Part shown: positions 24,334-35,740 of the stretch, piece after piece
Numbering within the stretch: the stretch's first letter is position 1
Layout of the letters: every line of letters starts with the position of its first letter
From: Salvelinus alpinus
Lineage: Eukaryota > Chordata > Actinopteri > Salmoniformes > Salmonidae
Reading direction: 5' to 3'
NCBI RefSeq assembly: GCF_045679555.1
Contig: NC_092092.1
Location: 23,984,969 to 24,048,968, forward strand
DNA: 64,000 nt
The notes under the pieces: model-generated
Seen by the model: the letters and a program-made list of their open reading frames with translations, nothing else
Told to the model about the DNA's origin: nothing
Databases searched by the model: none
Translations under genes and position numbers: made by a program

Positions 24334-25985
24334 TATATTCATATATTAAACTTATCAGATGCGTTCAGATGTAGTTTTTAAATTCAGCTAAAGGTAGAGA
24401 AGAATTGGGAAACAGAAGCTAGTGATCCCAATGGAGTGGTTTCTAAAGCCAATGTGACAGGTTTAATAGTTTTCCCCCCCTATGAATTGGCTCTAGCATT
24501 TGAACAGTTGGAGCCATACTTTTATGACCCCATTTCTGAAAGCTAAGGAACATGTTCATTCCCTCTGTTATGCTCACAAGCCGCATGATGCTCACAGGAC
24601 TATGCAATTTTTGTCCCAATCCCTTCCAATTTGGCATTATCAAACACTCTGTTGTAAACAGAAGCTTTATCTCATAGCCCCTCCAGCCTTTCCAATCGAT
24701 GAAATCTTACGCTTGTGACTGACTGGGTTTAACTAGGTCTCCTGCATGTCACAAGACTGTGTTAGCCCTGTTACTAAACCACTAGTCTTCAGATACTGCT
24801 ACACTCGCTAAGTCTAGGGGTCCTAGGCCTAGCTAAATGGTCTGTAACCTGATTTAATGTGTTTGTTTACCTGAGAAGTCAGAGCATGTGGACCGTGTTG
24901 TATGCACTTGCCCCAGAAGACAACAAACTTACCTGGATCCAGGGCGAGCTCCATCTTGACTCTTTAGTTATTGATGTTCAAAGTGATTACCAACAAATAA
25001 TAGTAACAGCTCTGCAAGCTGCCACACCCTGATCAGCCACACCTGTGCACAATCAATACTTAACAAGACTTCTTTGAGAGCACAGCACCTGACCCAGTTG
25101 CTGGGAACTCTTTAGGTCTCAGACAAATTACTCATCATGCGAGCGTGGTCACTGAACCACCTGTGTTACACTTCACCCCCCCCTTTGACCTCTTCCTTCA
25201 AGAGACGATCCATGTCACAGCACCTTGCTCAGCAAGCTAACACAGTTTTATACTATGAAGGAACCCAGTCAGTCACATGTCATCCGTATAATGAGTAACC
25301 TTACCAGACACTTGAAGACTTGTGCTCCCCAAATGTATCCCCTAGGGATTTAGCTAAGTGGGCTAACACGGTCTTGTGACATACAGGTGACCCGGTTCAA
25401 ACCCAGTCAGTCACAAGAGCAATATTTAATAAGTAGTGGAAATGTTATCTTAGGGATATGAGCTAGCTTCTGTTTCCCATATAGAGTGTTTGAGTCTATC
25501 AAATCAGATAATGCCGAATTTCGTTTTTTTTGTCACACTCACTTCTTGGAATAGGGACGTAATATTTTTTATAGCTCAAACCGTTCAAACAGTAGAGCCC
25601 ATTCATAGGAAGAAAAATAATTAAACATGCCATATTGGCTTTTGAAACTGCTCCATTGGTACCGCTAATTTCTATTTCCCACAGAGAGCGTTTAATTCCA
25701 TCTGTTCTCCTCTAATTTTGTCTGAGGAAAATTAAGTTATTAAAACCTCTACAGGATCAGTGTCTCGACCTCGGGACGGTTGAGCTAACGTAGGCTAATG
25801 TGATTAGCATGAGGTTGTAAGAAACAAAAAAATTCCCAGAACATCTGATATCCTTGCTTCAGGTCCTGAGCTACAGGCAGTTAGAATTTGGTATGTCATT
25901 TTAGGCAAAAAAACTTTTTAAAGGGTCCGATCCTTGTTGAAGTTAAAATAAAGGATATACTGTATTTTATTGTAACGTTATATAT
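24334..25985. repeat. Unassigned region containing a long imperfect inverted repeat
   Basis: GGGAAACAGAAGCTAG (about 24408) recurs inverted at about 25463-25482, and GTGACTGACTGGGTTTAAC followed by ATGTCACAAGAC.GTGTTAGCCC (24715-24770) recurs inverted at about 25360-25415. The arms form a fold-back structure about 1.1 kb across with unequal inserts. No transposase or host gene was seen. Confidence 0.4.
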
Positions 25986-26536
25986 GGTGGATTAGGCGCT
26001 ACAATTTAGCATCCTCTTGGATCGTACTTATGTCATTGGGCCAAAGTTTTAATGAATAAGTTTACAAGTGGTAATGTTGTAATAAGGTTACAATAGGTGA
26101 CAACCTTATATTGAATTAGTTTACAATATGTGGGTTGCAAGTTATCACAGATACTGTGCCATACCAAACCAGTCTTGATCTTTTCTGAATCTCCCTAAAC
26201 CAATTCCAACTTATTCTTCTCTTCAAGCAGGTAGATAAGCATTTAGAAAGGTAAAACCATTTGAACCTGTATTTGAGGAAATAATAAAGTACATTCAGCA
26301 ATTTGACTCATTATGTGAATGCTATAGGCCCATAGGCGTATCCGATGGGTGTAGTGAAGGTAGCTAGCCTTGCATCACCACTTGGAATACTATAAATGAC
26401 ATGTCTCCAAGATAACTTTTAGGCAATTATTAAGAAGCTGAGAGACAAAGAGCTAATATCTTGCAATCAATGTCCTAGTATTAAATTATTGAGTTAACCT
26501 TAGCTCAGAGCTGCATGTTTAAAGGCCAAGCATATA

Positions 26537-28216
26537 CAGCGCATTCGGAAAGTATTCAGACCCCCTTACTTTTCCCACATTTTGTTATGTTACAGCCTTA
26601 TTCTAACATTTATTCAATCATTTTTTCCCCCTCATCAATCTACACACAAAACCCCATAATGACAAAGCGAAAACAGGTTTTTGGAAATGTTTGAAAATGT
26701 ATTACAAATAAAAAACATAACTTATTTACGTAAGTATTCAGACTTTGCTATGAGACTCGAACTTGAGGGTGGAGAAGGGCCTTGGTCAGGGACGTGACCA
26801 AGAACCCGATAGTCACTCTGACAGAGCTCCAGAGTTCCTCTGTGGAGATGGGAGAACCTTCCAGAAGGACAACCATCTCTGCAGCACTCCACCAATCAGG
26901 CCTTTATGGTAGAGTGGCCAGACAGAAGCCACTGCTCAGTAAAAAGTACGACAGCCCGCTTGGGGTTTGCCAAAAGGCACCTAAAGGACTCAGACCATGA
27001 GAAACAAGATTCTCTGGTCTGATGAAACCAATTTTTTATATTTTTCTTCTTTTTACTTTTACCCCTTTTTCGTGATATCCAATTGGTAGTTAAAGTCTTG
27101 TCCCATAGCTGCAACTCCCGTACGGACTTGAGAGAGGTGAAGGTTGAGAGCCGTGCGTCCTGCTTCTTGACACACTGCTCTCTTAACCCACTGCTCTCTT
27201 AACCCGGAAGCCAGTCACACAAATGTTTGAGGAAACACTGTCCAACTGGCGACCGTGTCAGCGTGCATGTGCCTGGCCCGCCACAGTCGCTAGAGTGCGA
27301 TCGGACAAGGACATCCCGGCCGGCCAAACCCTCCCCTAACTCGGACGATGCTGGGCCAATTGTGTGCTTCCTCATGGGTCTTCCGGTCGCGGCCGGCTGC
27401 GACACAGCCCCGGATCGAAACCGTAGGGACGCCTCTAGCACTGCGATGCAGTGTCTCAGACCACTGTGCCACTCGGGAGGCCCAAGATGGAACTCTTCGG
27501 CCTGAATGCCAAGTGTCACATCTAGAGGAAATCTGGCATCATCCCTGCTGTGAAGCATGGTGGTGGCAGCATCATGCTGTGGGGATGTTTTGCGGTGGCA
27601 GAAACTGGGAACCTAGTTAGGATCGAGGGAAAGATGAACGGAGCAAAGTACAGAGAGATCCTTGATGAAAACCTGCTCCAGAGCGCCCAGGACCTCAGAC
27701 TGTGGCGAAGTTTGACCTTCCAACAGGACAACGACCTTAATCACACAGCCAAGAAAAACGCAGGAGTGGTTTGGGACAAGTCTCTGAATGTCCTTGAGTG
27801 GCCCAGCCAGAGCCCGGACATCTCTGGAGAGACCTGAAAATAACTGGGCAGTGATGCTCCCCATCCAACCTGACAGAGCTTGAGAGGATCTGCAGAGAAT
27901 AATGGGAGAAACTCCCCAAATACAGGTGTGCCAAGCTTGTAACATCTTACCCAAGGAGACTCAAGGTTTTAATCACTGCCAAAAGGGCTCCAACAAAATA
28001 CTGAGTAAAGGGTCTGAATACTCATCTAAATGTGTTATTTCAGTTTTTATTTGTAATAAATTTGCTAAAATTTCTAAAAACCTGTTTTTGCTTTGTCATT
28101 ATGGGATATTGTGTGTAGATTGATGAGGATTTAAAAAAAATCTATTTTAGAATAAGGCAGCAATGAAACAACATGTTTAAAAAGTCAAAGGTTCTGAATA
28201 CTTTCCGAATGCACTG
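26537..28216 (+). mobile_element. Tc1 element of the second family, with a SINE inside
   Basis: The ends CAGCGCATTCGGAAAGTATT and inverted CAGTGCATTCGGAAAGTATT lie beside TA (26535-26536, 28217-28218). Transposase remnants are at 26782-27000 and 27550-27837. The SINE splits it just after the codons of the SDET motif (CTGATGAAACC), and the last DDE motif region is deleted after SQSPD. Unit B of the local duplication shows the empty site. Confidence 0.9.
27032..27481 (-). mobile_element. Full-length salmonid tRNA-derived SINE (about 450 bp)
   Basis: On the minus strand the tRNA-like head starts near 27481 (CCTCCCGAGTGGCACAGTGG), continues into the shared salmonid body and ends with the T/A-rich tail at 27032 (CCAATTGGATATCACGAAAA-type). 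It is related to the SINE at 32252-32690 and shares its head with the SmaI-like copy at 7419. Confidence 0.8.
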
Positions 28217-28522
28217 TATGATATGTGTAGTGTAAATAACAGTTATCAATAGACCTACTAAATTACGAACATATAGTCAATCAAATAATTACTCTGTAAA
28301 ACGAAGAATCCATTTACTCAATTCAACTAATAAGATTGATTAGTCACAAAATAATTAACACTCAAACATTTACAGTGTACATGAAGTACATGATACATTA
28401 AAGAATAACACAGAGTAAATTACTATCACCAATAGCCTAAGTCTTCAGTTCAGAATAATCTCTAAGAGAAAAACTGTGTGTCTGATACACACAGGAGCAC
28501 GCTAACAAGTACTCAATTAAAC

Positions 28523-29327
28523 CATTCTTCTTCTTCTTCATTGGGGCGTTATGGTGGTGAGCATACTAATATTAGGTGCATTACCGCCACCTACCGGGCT
28601 TGAGTGTGATGGAGATTATAGTCAAAAATTGTTTTAACTAACCAAAATAGCCCGGCCACAGCCTGTGTTTCCAATGGGAGCAAATGAGTCATAGTGGGCA
28701 GAACAAGCAAGGATGTGGGTAGAGCAGAGCATGAGCTAGCAAGATCTATTGGCGCGTTCTAGCATGTATTTGCATATTTCCATTAAGGAATGCCTACTCT
28801 GTAAAGTGCGCATGTGCAATAACTCAGTTTGCCCTTGCACTCCTTCTAAACAACACACTTTAACAAAATTGGGGAAAAGAGTAAAGTCTACAAAACTTTT
28901 CCCTCTCTGTTCATAACAGATTCTGTTATTTCTTTATAACTAAAAAATTGTCAATGAAGTTGTCTCTTTTAGTATGGGGGTCAATGGGAAAGAATGTTTG
29001 TTGTCCCCAAGTTGTGGATGTGGTCAAGGGGAATTCCTTGTTATGATGTGAATATCGACTCGGAGTATGGAGGTGTTCTAGATTCAGGTCTAGTCTACAT
29101 AAATGGAGGAAGGAAATGATTGCTCTCTGAATTAGTTTGTTCTGGTCAGGCTTATTCCCAGTGATGTGATTGTTCTTCTGAGCATTTGCCTTTGATGTCC
29201 GTAGGTTTGACAGTGAATGAGGACATGATCTGTAGTTTCTGCTGCTGGACAGTTGGGTCATGAGGCTGTGTTGTGTTTTCCTATCTTTTGGAGAGAGTGG
29301 TTGAGGCCGTTGTGTCCTATTTGCAGC
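28523..29327 (-). mobile_element. 3' end of a LINE of the I/Nimb kind, with an inserted segment
   Basis: Minus-strand reading of about 28920-29327 gives HVLIHCQTYGHQRQMLRRTI preceded by a cysteine-containing stretch, like the zinc-binding tail of I/Nimb-group LINE proteins. The left edge (28523-28620) is a 3' UTR ending in a (GAA)n run on the minus strand, typical of this group. Bases about 28625-28915 are an unassigned insertion or other repeat. The frames are broken. Confidence 0.55.
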
Positions 29328-30036
29328 TGGTGGATTAGGCACTGCCATAAAATGTTATAATCTAGGATCCTCTTGGATTGTATTTATGTCATTGGGCAAT
29401 GTTTTATTTAATTAGGTTACAACAGCTTACAACCTTATATTTAATTAGTTTACAATATGTGGGTTACAAGTGATCATAGATACCGTGCCATACCAAACCA
29501 GTCTTGACCTTTTCTGAAATGCTTTAACAACTGAAGTGCTGTCATAAATGAATAAAACAGAATACTTTGTGTTTAAATTACCTTTTCTGATAATGGAACA
29601 TTATCTCTCTAAACCAATTCAAACTTGTTATTCTCTTCAAGCAGGCAGATAAGGATTTTGAAAGGTAAGCACATTTGAACCTGTAGTTGAGGTTAAAATT
29701 GTGTTTATTAATAAACTACATTCATCAATCTGACCCCATTATTATGTGAATGCTATAGGCCCATAGGCGTATCCGATGGATGTAGTCAAGGTAGCTAGCC
29801 TTGCATCACCACTCGGAATACTATAAGTTACAGTACGTGTCCAAGATAACTGTTATGCAATTATTAGGAGGCTGAAAGACAAAGAGCCAATATCTTGCAA
29901 TCAATGTCCTAGTATTAAGTGATTGAGTTAACCTGAGTTCAGAGCTGCACAGTTAGATGCTAAGCATATATGATATGTGTAAGTTACCACAGTTACCAAT
30001 AGACCTACTAAATGATGAATGTATAGTCAATCATAG

Positions 30037-30270
30037 GTGGCTCGCGAGTGGCGCAGCAGTCTAAGGCACTGCATCTCAGTGCTAGAGGCGCCACTACAGA
30101 CCCTGGTTTGATTCCAGGCTGTATCACAACCGGCATTGATTGGGAGTCGCATAAGGCAGCGCACAATTGGCCCAGCGTCATCCGGGTTAGGGTTTGGCCT
30201 GGGTAGGCCGTCATTGTAAATAAGAATTTGTTCTTAACTGACTTGCCTAGTTAAATAAAGATTAAAAAAA
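30037..30270 (+). mobile_element. HpaI-type SINE
   Basis: The tRNA-like head GGTGGCTCGCGAGTGGCGCA is followed by TTTGATTCCAGGC (B-box region), CGCACAATTGGCCCAGCGTC and the HpaI-family tail ATTTGTTCTTAACTGACTTG, ending GTTAAATAAAG plus A-rich tail. Unit A of the duplication lacks it. Confidence 0.88.
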
Positions 30271-30433
30271 GATATACTCTGTAAAATGAGGAATGCATTT
30301 ACTTAATTCAACTAATAGGACTTATTAGTCACAAAATAATTAACACTCAAACAATTACAGTGTACATGAAATACATGATGCATTACATAATAACACAGAG
30401 TAAATTACTTTCACCAATAGGCTAAGACTTTAC

Positions 30434-31910
30434 CAGTGGAGGCCCCTCAGAGGAGGAAGGGGAGGACCATCCTCCTCAGTAAATGTCATAAAAATTGTGA
30501 AACATTTAAAAAGTTATCAATTTCAGAAAAAAAGATACTAAGTATATTCACATGTCAGCAATAACTGATTACAACACACTGTTTTGCAATGAAGGTCTAC
30601 AGTAGCCACAGCAGCACTCTGTAGGGTAACACCATGGTGTAGCTGAGGACAACTCCTTTCTGTCCTTTTCTGGGTACATTGACTTCAATAAGAAAAACCT
30701 AGAAGGCTTGTGGTTGTCACCCACTTCCATAGACAGTAATTATGATAACTTCCGGAGGACGTTCTCCAACCTATCAGAGCTCTTGCAGCATGAACTGACA
30801 TGCTGTCCACCCAATCAAAGGATCAGAGAATGAATAAAGTACTGAATGCATAAGCTACAGCTAGCTAGCACTGCAGTGCATACAATGTGGTGAGTAGTTG
30901 ACTCAAAGAGAGAGAAAGACAATAGTTGAACAGTTTTTAACAAATTAATTTCTTCAAAAATGAGAGTGAGATATTTTGTTGTCTTTTTTTTCACTTTTAC
31001 TTACTTAGCTAGCAAATGCAGGTAGCTAGTTTAGCCTACACAAACACCCGGCTCAAACAAAGAGGGATGCTATGTTAGCTAGCTTGCTATAGCTATCCAA
31101 CACTTGAACTCTTCCAAGTCAAGGTAAGCTTTTGATTTTATTAATTTATTGCCGGTATAACTGCTAAACTACTTGCTGAGTATACATTGTAGCGGGTTTA
31201 CTAGTGCGTTAGTTCTAGTAGCTATGTTGATTATGACGTTGTAGGCTGTCTGTAGCAGTTAGCGGTTATGACATGAAGGTTTGGCTTGGAAAGATGTTTT
31301 TGCCTGGTCACAGACAGCTGATGTGTTGTGCACTGAAGACCACAAGCGAAGAGAAAATGTGAGAGGAGGAGAGTGAGTAGATGCGGGAAGGAATTATACA
31401 ACGATCAAAGTGATGAGGCTGTTTGTATGTGGCTGCTATGAAAATGAACTGTGTTTGCGTGTGATCAGGGGTGTATTCATTCTACCGATTCTGTTGAAAA
31501 ACATTTCTTAAACGGAAGCAAACGGGGAAGAATATACTTGAATTTGTCCAATAGAAACTCTTGTTTGAAACTGTTGGACTAATTATTACACCCTAGATCA
31601 GCTAGGTCCAGGCATGAGTGTGCAAGGCAGTATTGAATGTGCCAATATCTGTCATCATTATTACAAAAATTTCTCTCGACCTGTGCACCTACATTGTAAC
31701 ATTTAATTGATAGGCTAGGTTGTAGCAACCTCATGATGGGTGTAGGGAACATTTTAGTATCATGTAGTAGCCTAAACTTAGCGATGTTACATTGAGCTGG
31801 GTGAATGGAATATGAATGACGGTCATCCAATATGCTGTAATAGAAATAAGGACATGCTCATAAAAAAGAAAACCATCCTCCCCCATCTTAAACGGCACTG
31901 ACTGCCACTG
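30434..31910. mobile_element. Non-autonomous hAT-like element, 1.48 kb
   Basis: Both ends begin CAGTGG (the right end inverted). The flanking 8-mers GACTTTAC (30426-30433) and GCCTTCAC (31911-31918) match at 6 of 8 positions, as an old hAT target duplication would. Unit A of the local duplication is uninterrupted at this point. No transposase frame remains. Confidence 0.65.
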
Positions 31911-32190
31911 GCCTTCACGTGGTTACACGTGTCTTCAGTTTAGAATAATCTCTAAGATAAATTACACACAGGAGTTTGCTAACAAGTTCTCGAAAGAGTA
32001 CCACAGTATGAGTCATAATACCCATAAAACCTAGAGGTCAAAAAGGGAAATGGTTCCAATTATTTTTCCACCATTCACTTTTCCCATAGGGGATTTTAGA
32101 AACTCTTAAAATAAGGGTTGTGTTTTGTGTAGGCTTACCCTGGCATGATGTTATGATAACCGGGATTGACGAGAAAAGGATCGTCTAATC

Positions 32191-32769
32191 CAGCGGTGGG
32201 CAAATTTCTGGGCTTGAGGGCCATATCGGGATTTTGAAATTCAATGGAGTGGCTCATCGAGTGGCGCAGTACTTGCAGTGCTTGAGGCGTCACTACAGAC
32301 CTGGGTTCGATCTCAGGCTGTGTCACAGCTGGCCGTGACTGGGAGACCCATGAGGCGGCGCACAATTGGCCCAGCGTCGTCCGGGTTAGGAGAGGGTTTG
32401 GCAGGCCGAGATTTCCTTGTCCCATTGTGCTCTAGCGACTCCTGTGGCGGGCCAGGTGCATGCACGCTGACACGGTCGCCAGATGTAGGGTTTTTCTTCC
32501 GGCACATTGGTGCGGCTGGCTTTCGGGTTAAGCGGCCATTTTTTCAAGAAGCAGTGCAGCTTGGCTGGGGCGTGTTTCGGAGGACGCACGGCTCTCGACC
32601 TTTACCTCTCCCGAGTCCATACGGGAGTTTCAGCTATGGGACAATTAGATACCACGAAATTGGGGAGAAAAAAATGTTATATATATATACAGTATATATA
32701 TATATATATATATATGTCTTGTGGGCCGGATAGAAGTGGCCAGCGGGCCATACTTTGCCACCTCCCCCG
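32191..32769. mobile_element. hAT-like element with a SINE inside
   Basis: The left part (CAGCGGTGGGCAAATTTCTG) and the inverted right part (GGAGGTGGCAAAGTATGGCC) are related. The flanking 8-mers GTCTAATC and GTCTAACC differ by one base. The original element is the short flanks; the middle is the SINE. Confidence 0.55.
32252..32690 (+). mobile_element. Full-length salmonid tRNA-derived SINE
   Basis: It runs from GTGGCTCATCGAGTGGCGCA through GGGTTCGATCTCAGGC (B box) and the shared body CGCACAATTGGCCCAGCGTC, to ATACCACGAAATTGGGGAG and a TA-rich tail. It belongs to the same long subfamily as the copy at 27032-27481. Confidence 0.8.
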
Positions 32770-32789
32770 GTCTAACCCGTCGGGTATCT

Positions 32790-33090
32790 CACTGCAGTAT
32801 TCACACACCCTTTTTATATTACAAAGTGGGATTGAAATTTATTTAATTTGCCTTTTTTTGTCAATGATCGACACGTAATACTCTGTGATGTCAAAGTGGA
32901 AGATCAATTCTACGATTTTAAAGAAATTCATGAAAAATAATACTAATATATCTTGATTAGATAAGTATACAACCCCCTGAATCAATACCTTTGACAGTGA
33001 TTACAGCTGTGAATGTTGTTGAGTTAGTCTCTATTAGCTTTGCATACATGGATCGCTCAAGATTTGGAATCTCCCTCCTACACACTGCTG
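32790..33090. mobile_element. Truncated Tc1-like fragment
   Basis: The TATTCACACACCCTTTTTAT start, ATTACAAAGTGGGATTGAAA, and the TTGACAGTGATTACAGCTGT segment (end of a transposase frame on the minus strand) match the terminal part of a Tc1 family. The rest is missing. Confidence 0.5.
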
Positions 33091-33174
33091 CGACATGACC
33101 CACTGCAGTGGGTTCGGCCTGAAGCTCTAACAGGATAACTCATATATCCTAACATGACATTATCAGGTAAAGAC

Positions 33175-34315
33175 TGATTCAAAACTCACGCTCCCCACAA
33201 GGTCTTCGTCGCACGAAACGGCAGGCGTCACAAACACCAGGAATCTTCAACTTCAATTTCTCCAACTCTACACTTAACGCTACCCCAGAAATCACTCCTC
33301 TCAATGGCACCCTGTTCCTAAGACCAAAGCAAGATACAGATCCTGAACCAAGTTGCGTCGCACGGAGCGCATACTTCCTCTGGGTGGAAGAAACACAAAC
33401 AAACATCACATGTCCACATGTACCTTCACCGACTCAACAGCACCAACCATCTTTTCCATCCAACCTAATACCACATATGGATCAGCCAAAAGGCCTGGAT
33501 CCCCTTTCTCCAAAAGCCTCACTACCACTGAACCAATTCTTCTTCATCATAACCATGTCCCTCGATGCAAGACTCGGGCTCCAAACCCCTCACCACACCT
33601 TCCACCTCACTTAAATCTCCCTCATTCACTTCCATTTCACCTCCAGAACTCGGTCTGGCAACCAGCTCACTATGTTTGCACTTGACCACAGTCTTCTTCG
33701 ACACACCATCTCCCCCTCTATCACCATCTCCATCAGATTTAAAATCAACCTCTGCTTCCCTCATTCTCTTCAACCTATTTTTCCTCTTCCTCCAATCCTT
33801 CTAAGAAATCCACCTTTCCGTAACATTTTCCCAATACTCATCTTCTCCATACTCTGCTACCGCAAAGTCGTCATCGCTTGTCGATACGAGACTTTGTAGA
33901 TTCCTCGCTTGGGCTGTTCAGCTGCTCTACAGTGGGCACCAGCATCTTCTCAACCTTAACGCACACGCGCTTCTTCTTCCATCCCATACCTCCACTAACC
34001 ATTTTCTTGTCCACCTCTGTGTTGAATGCTTTCCCCAAGGGGCTGCGCCCTGATAGGTTCATCACTTTTAATTCCAGTCAAATGTCTCTTTGTGTACACT
34101 TTTATTCTCCCGTGTGTCTCTTCCTTGTTTAGGTGTGTCATCACTTCCTTGTTTGGCCGTAGATAGCTATTACCAGCTTATCGCCCTCTACTTTCCCAGC
34201 GTTATATTGCTCCTTTTTTGTTTTGTCAAGCAAATGTCTTTTAAGGGAGTATGTGAGCACAGGCGCCAGCTGAACCGAAGCATGCTGACGCCTTTAATAA
34301 TTTATTTGTTTTCAA
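33175..34315 (-). mobile_element. LINE ORF1 (gag-like) relic, I/Nimb-like
   Basis: Minus-strand reading gives an N-terminal part (33871-34065, containing NLSGRSPLGKAFNTEVDKK), an acidic middle (33522-33773) and a conserved block VPLRGVISGVALSVELEKLK at 33179-33409. The frame changes between the pieces. The last block resembles ORF1 proteins of I/Nimb-type LINEs. It may be the 5' part of the family whose 3' end lies at 28523, but the two are not contiguous. Confidence 0.5.
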
Positions 34316-34640
34316 CTTAGTAGTTACTATATTCATATGTGATAGCTATATAGGTTACTTTTGTGAATGTGCTTTATTTGATGTACAGTATACAGTGCTA
34401 GACAAAATGTAATGGCTCTTGGTAAGACACAAATAAATGTTTTTTTCCTATGCATAGTGCATATGGCTTAGTCAATCTGAATGTATAGATGAGTGTGTGC
34501 TATGAGTAAAGTCATTGCCTTGTTTCTCACAAAATGGCTATAGCACCTTCACCATTGGTATGCTAATGTTGGGTGCTGTAAACTGCTTTTCAAATTGCTT
34601 CAAACCGTTCTTACCCTATCATTTTATGTATAGTTTATGT
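34316..34640. other. Unassigned intergenic sequence
   Basis: I see no gene or repeat I can name in this AT-rich stretch before the Tc1 copy. Confidence 0.35.
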
Positions 34641-34765
34641 AAGTCGGAAGTTTACATACACTTAGGTTGGAGTCATTAAAACTCGTTTTTCAACCACCCC
34701 ACAAATTTCTTGTTAACAAACTATAGTTTTGGCAAGTCGGTTAGGACATCTACTTTGTGCATGAC

Positions 34766-35075
34766 TGTCAGGGTGTGATTTGGGGTGGGCATTCTATGTT
34801 TTGTTTTTCTATGATTTTGTAATTCTATGTTTTGGCCAGGTATGGTTCTCAATCAGGGACAGCTGTCTATCGTTGTCTCTGATTGGGAACCATACTTAGG
34901 TAGCCCTTTTCCCTCCTCTCAGTGTGGGAAGTTAACTTTGTTTGTGGCACATAGCCCTTAAGCTTCACGGGTGTTTTGTATTGGTTATTGTTTTTTGTCT
35001 GCGTCATTTCTAATAAATGGAATATGTACGCTCACCACGCTGCGCTTTGGTCTACTTCATTCGACGGCCGTGACA
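34766..35075 (+). mobile_element. Solo LTR, 310 bp
   Basis: The segment starts TGTCAGGGTG and ends GGCCGTGACA, with TGT...ACA termini, and interrupts the Tc1. ATGAC is duplicated on both sides (34761-34765, 35076-35080). An AATAAA lies at 35012-35017, giving plus orientation. No internal region remains, so it is a product of LTR-LTR recombination. Confidence 0.88.
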
Positions 35076-35284
35076 ATGACACAAGTAATTTTTCCAACAA
35101 TTGTTAACAGACAGATTATTTCACTGTATCACAATTCCAGTGGGTCAGAAGTTTACATACACTAAGTTCACTGTGTCTTTAAACAGCTTGGAAAATACAA
35201 GAAAATTATGTCATGGCTTTAGAAGCTTCTGATAGGCTAATTGACATCATTTGAGTCAATTGGAGGTGTACCTGTGGATGTATT

Positions 35285-35727
35285 TGTCAGGACCCGGTGC
35301 GAGAAACAGTCACTAAATCGGCAGAACCCAGAAGATGAGGCAGACACAGCAGTACTAGAGATGGTGGTTTAATAAAAAATAGATATCTTCCAAAATACAA
35401 AGAAAATCCACAAAGTGGTAAAAACAGCAAGGGAAAAACAAACCTCAAAAGACTAATACAAAATACAAAAGAACAAAACCAGAGAACCTCTGGAAAATCC
35501 AACAAGAGAAAAATATATGTTCACAACAAGGCTTGGGCTGGGGCTGGGTGCTAACATACAAACACTGAGCAAGGAACTGAGGAACACACAGGGATTAAAT
35601 ACTAACAAGGGAACGACATACAGGTGCAAACAATAATTAGAGCAAGGGAAAAACAAAAGGTACAAAAAAGGTGCAATGGGGACATCTAGTGACAAAAAAC
35701 CAGAACAGTCCTGGCCAAAACCTGACA
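35285..35727 (-). repeat. 3' LTR of the chromovirus
   Basis: Termini are TGTCAG...CTGACA. It is identical to the other LTR except for A (here) against C in GACTAAT(A/C)CAAAATAC, at about 35459. The purine-rich tract lies immediately inside it at 35731-35740 (AGGAGGGGGA on the minus strand). Confidence 0.93.
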
Positions 35728-35730
35728 GAA

Positions 35731-35740
35731 TCCCCCTCCT
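35731..35740 (-). other. Polypurine tract
   Basis: AGGAGGGGGA on the minus strand, three bases from the 3' LTR and overlapping the gag-pol stop region, is in the normal place for the plus-strand DNA primer. Confidence 0.7.

Larger units (their letters stand above)
25986..28520. repeat. Local duplication, unit A (contains a Tc1)
   Basis: After removing the Tc1 at 26537-28216, this unit aligns with 29328-31995. Shared landmarks in order: TGGTGGATTAGGC, GGATCCTCTTGGAT-like, TTTACAATATGTGGGTT, GGCCCATAGGCGTATCCGAT, AATGTCCTAGTATTAA, AATAGACCTACTAAAT, CACAAAATAATTAACACTCA and AGAATAATCTCTAAGA. Similarity is high but interrupted by indels. Confidence 0.7.
29328..31995. repeat. Local duplication, unit B (contains a SINE and a hAT-like element)
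   Basis: This is the counterpart of 25986-28520. It lacks the Tc1 of unit A (its sequence AAGCATATATGATATG is the uninterrupted site) but carries an HpaI SINE and a 1.48-kb hAT-like element absent from unit A. Confidence 0.7.

Noticed and set aside
28926-29348. 140-codon minus-strand ORF as a host gene
   Set aside because: The ORF frame is low-complexity and unlike any family; the adjacent frame reads as the C-terminal zinc-like tail of a LINE.
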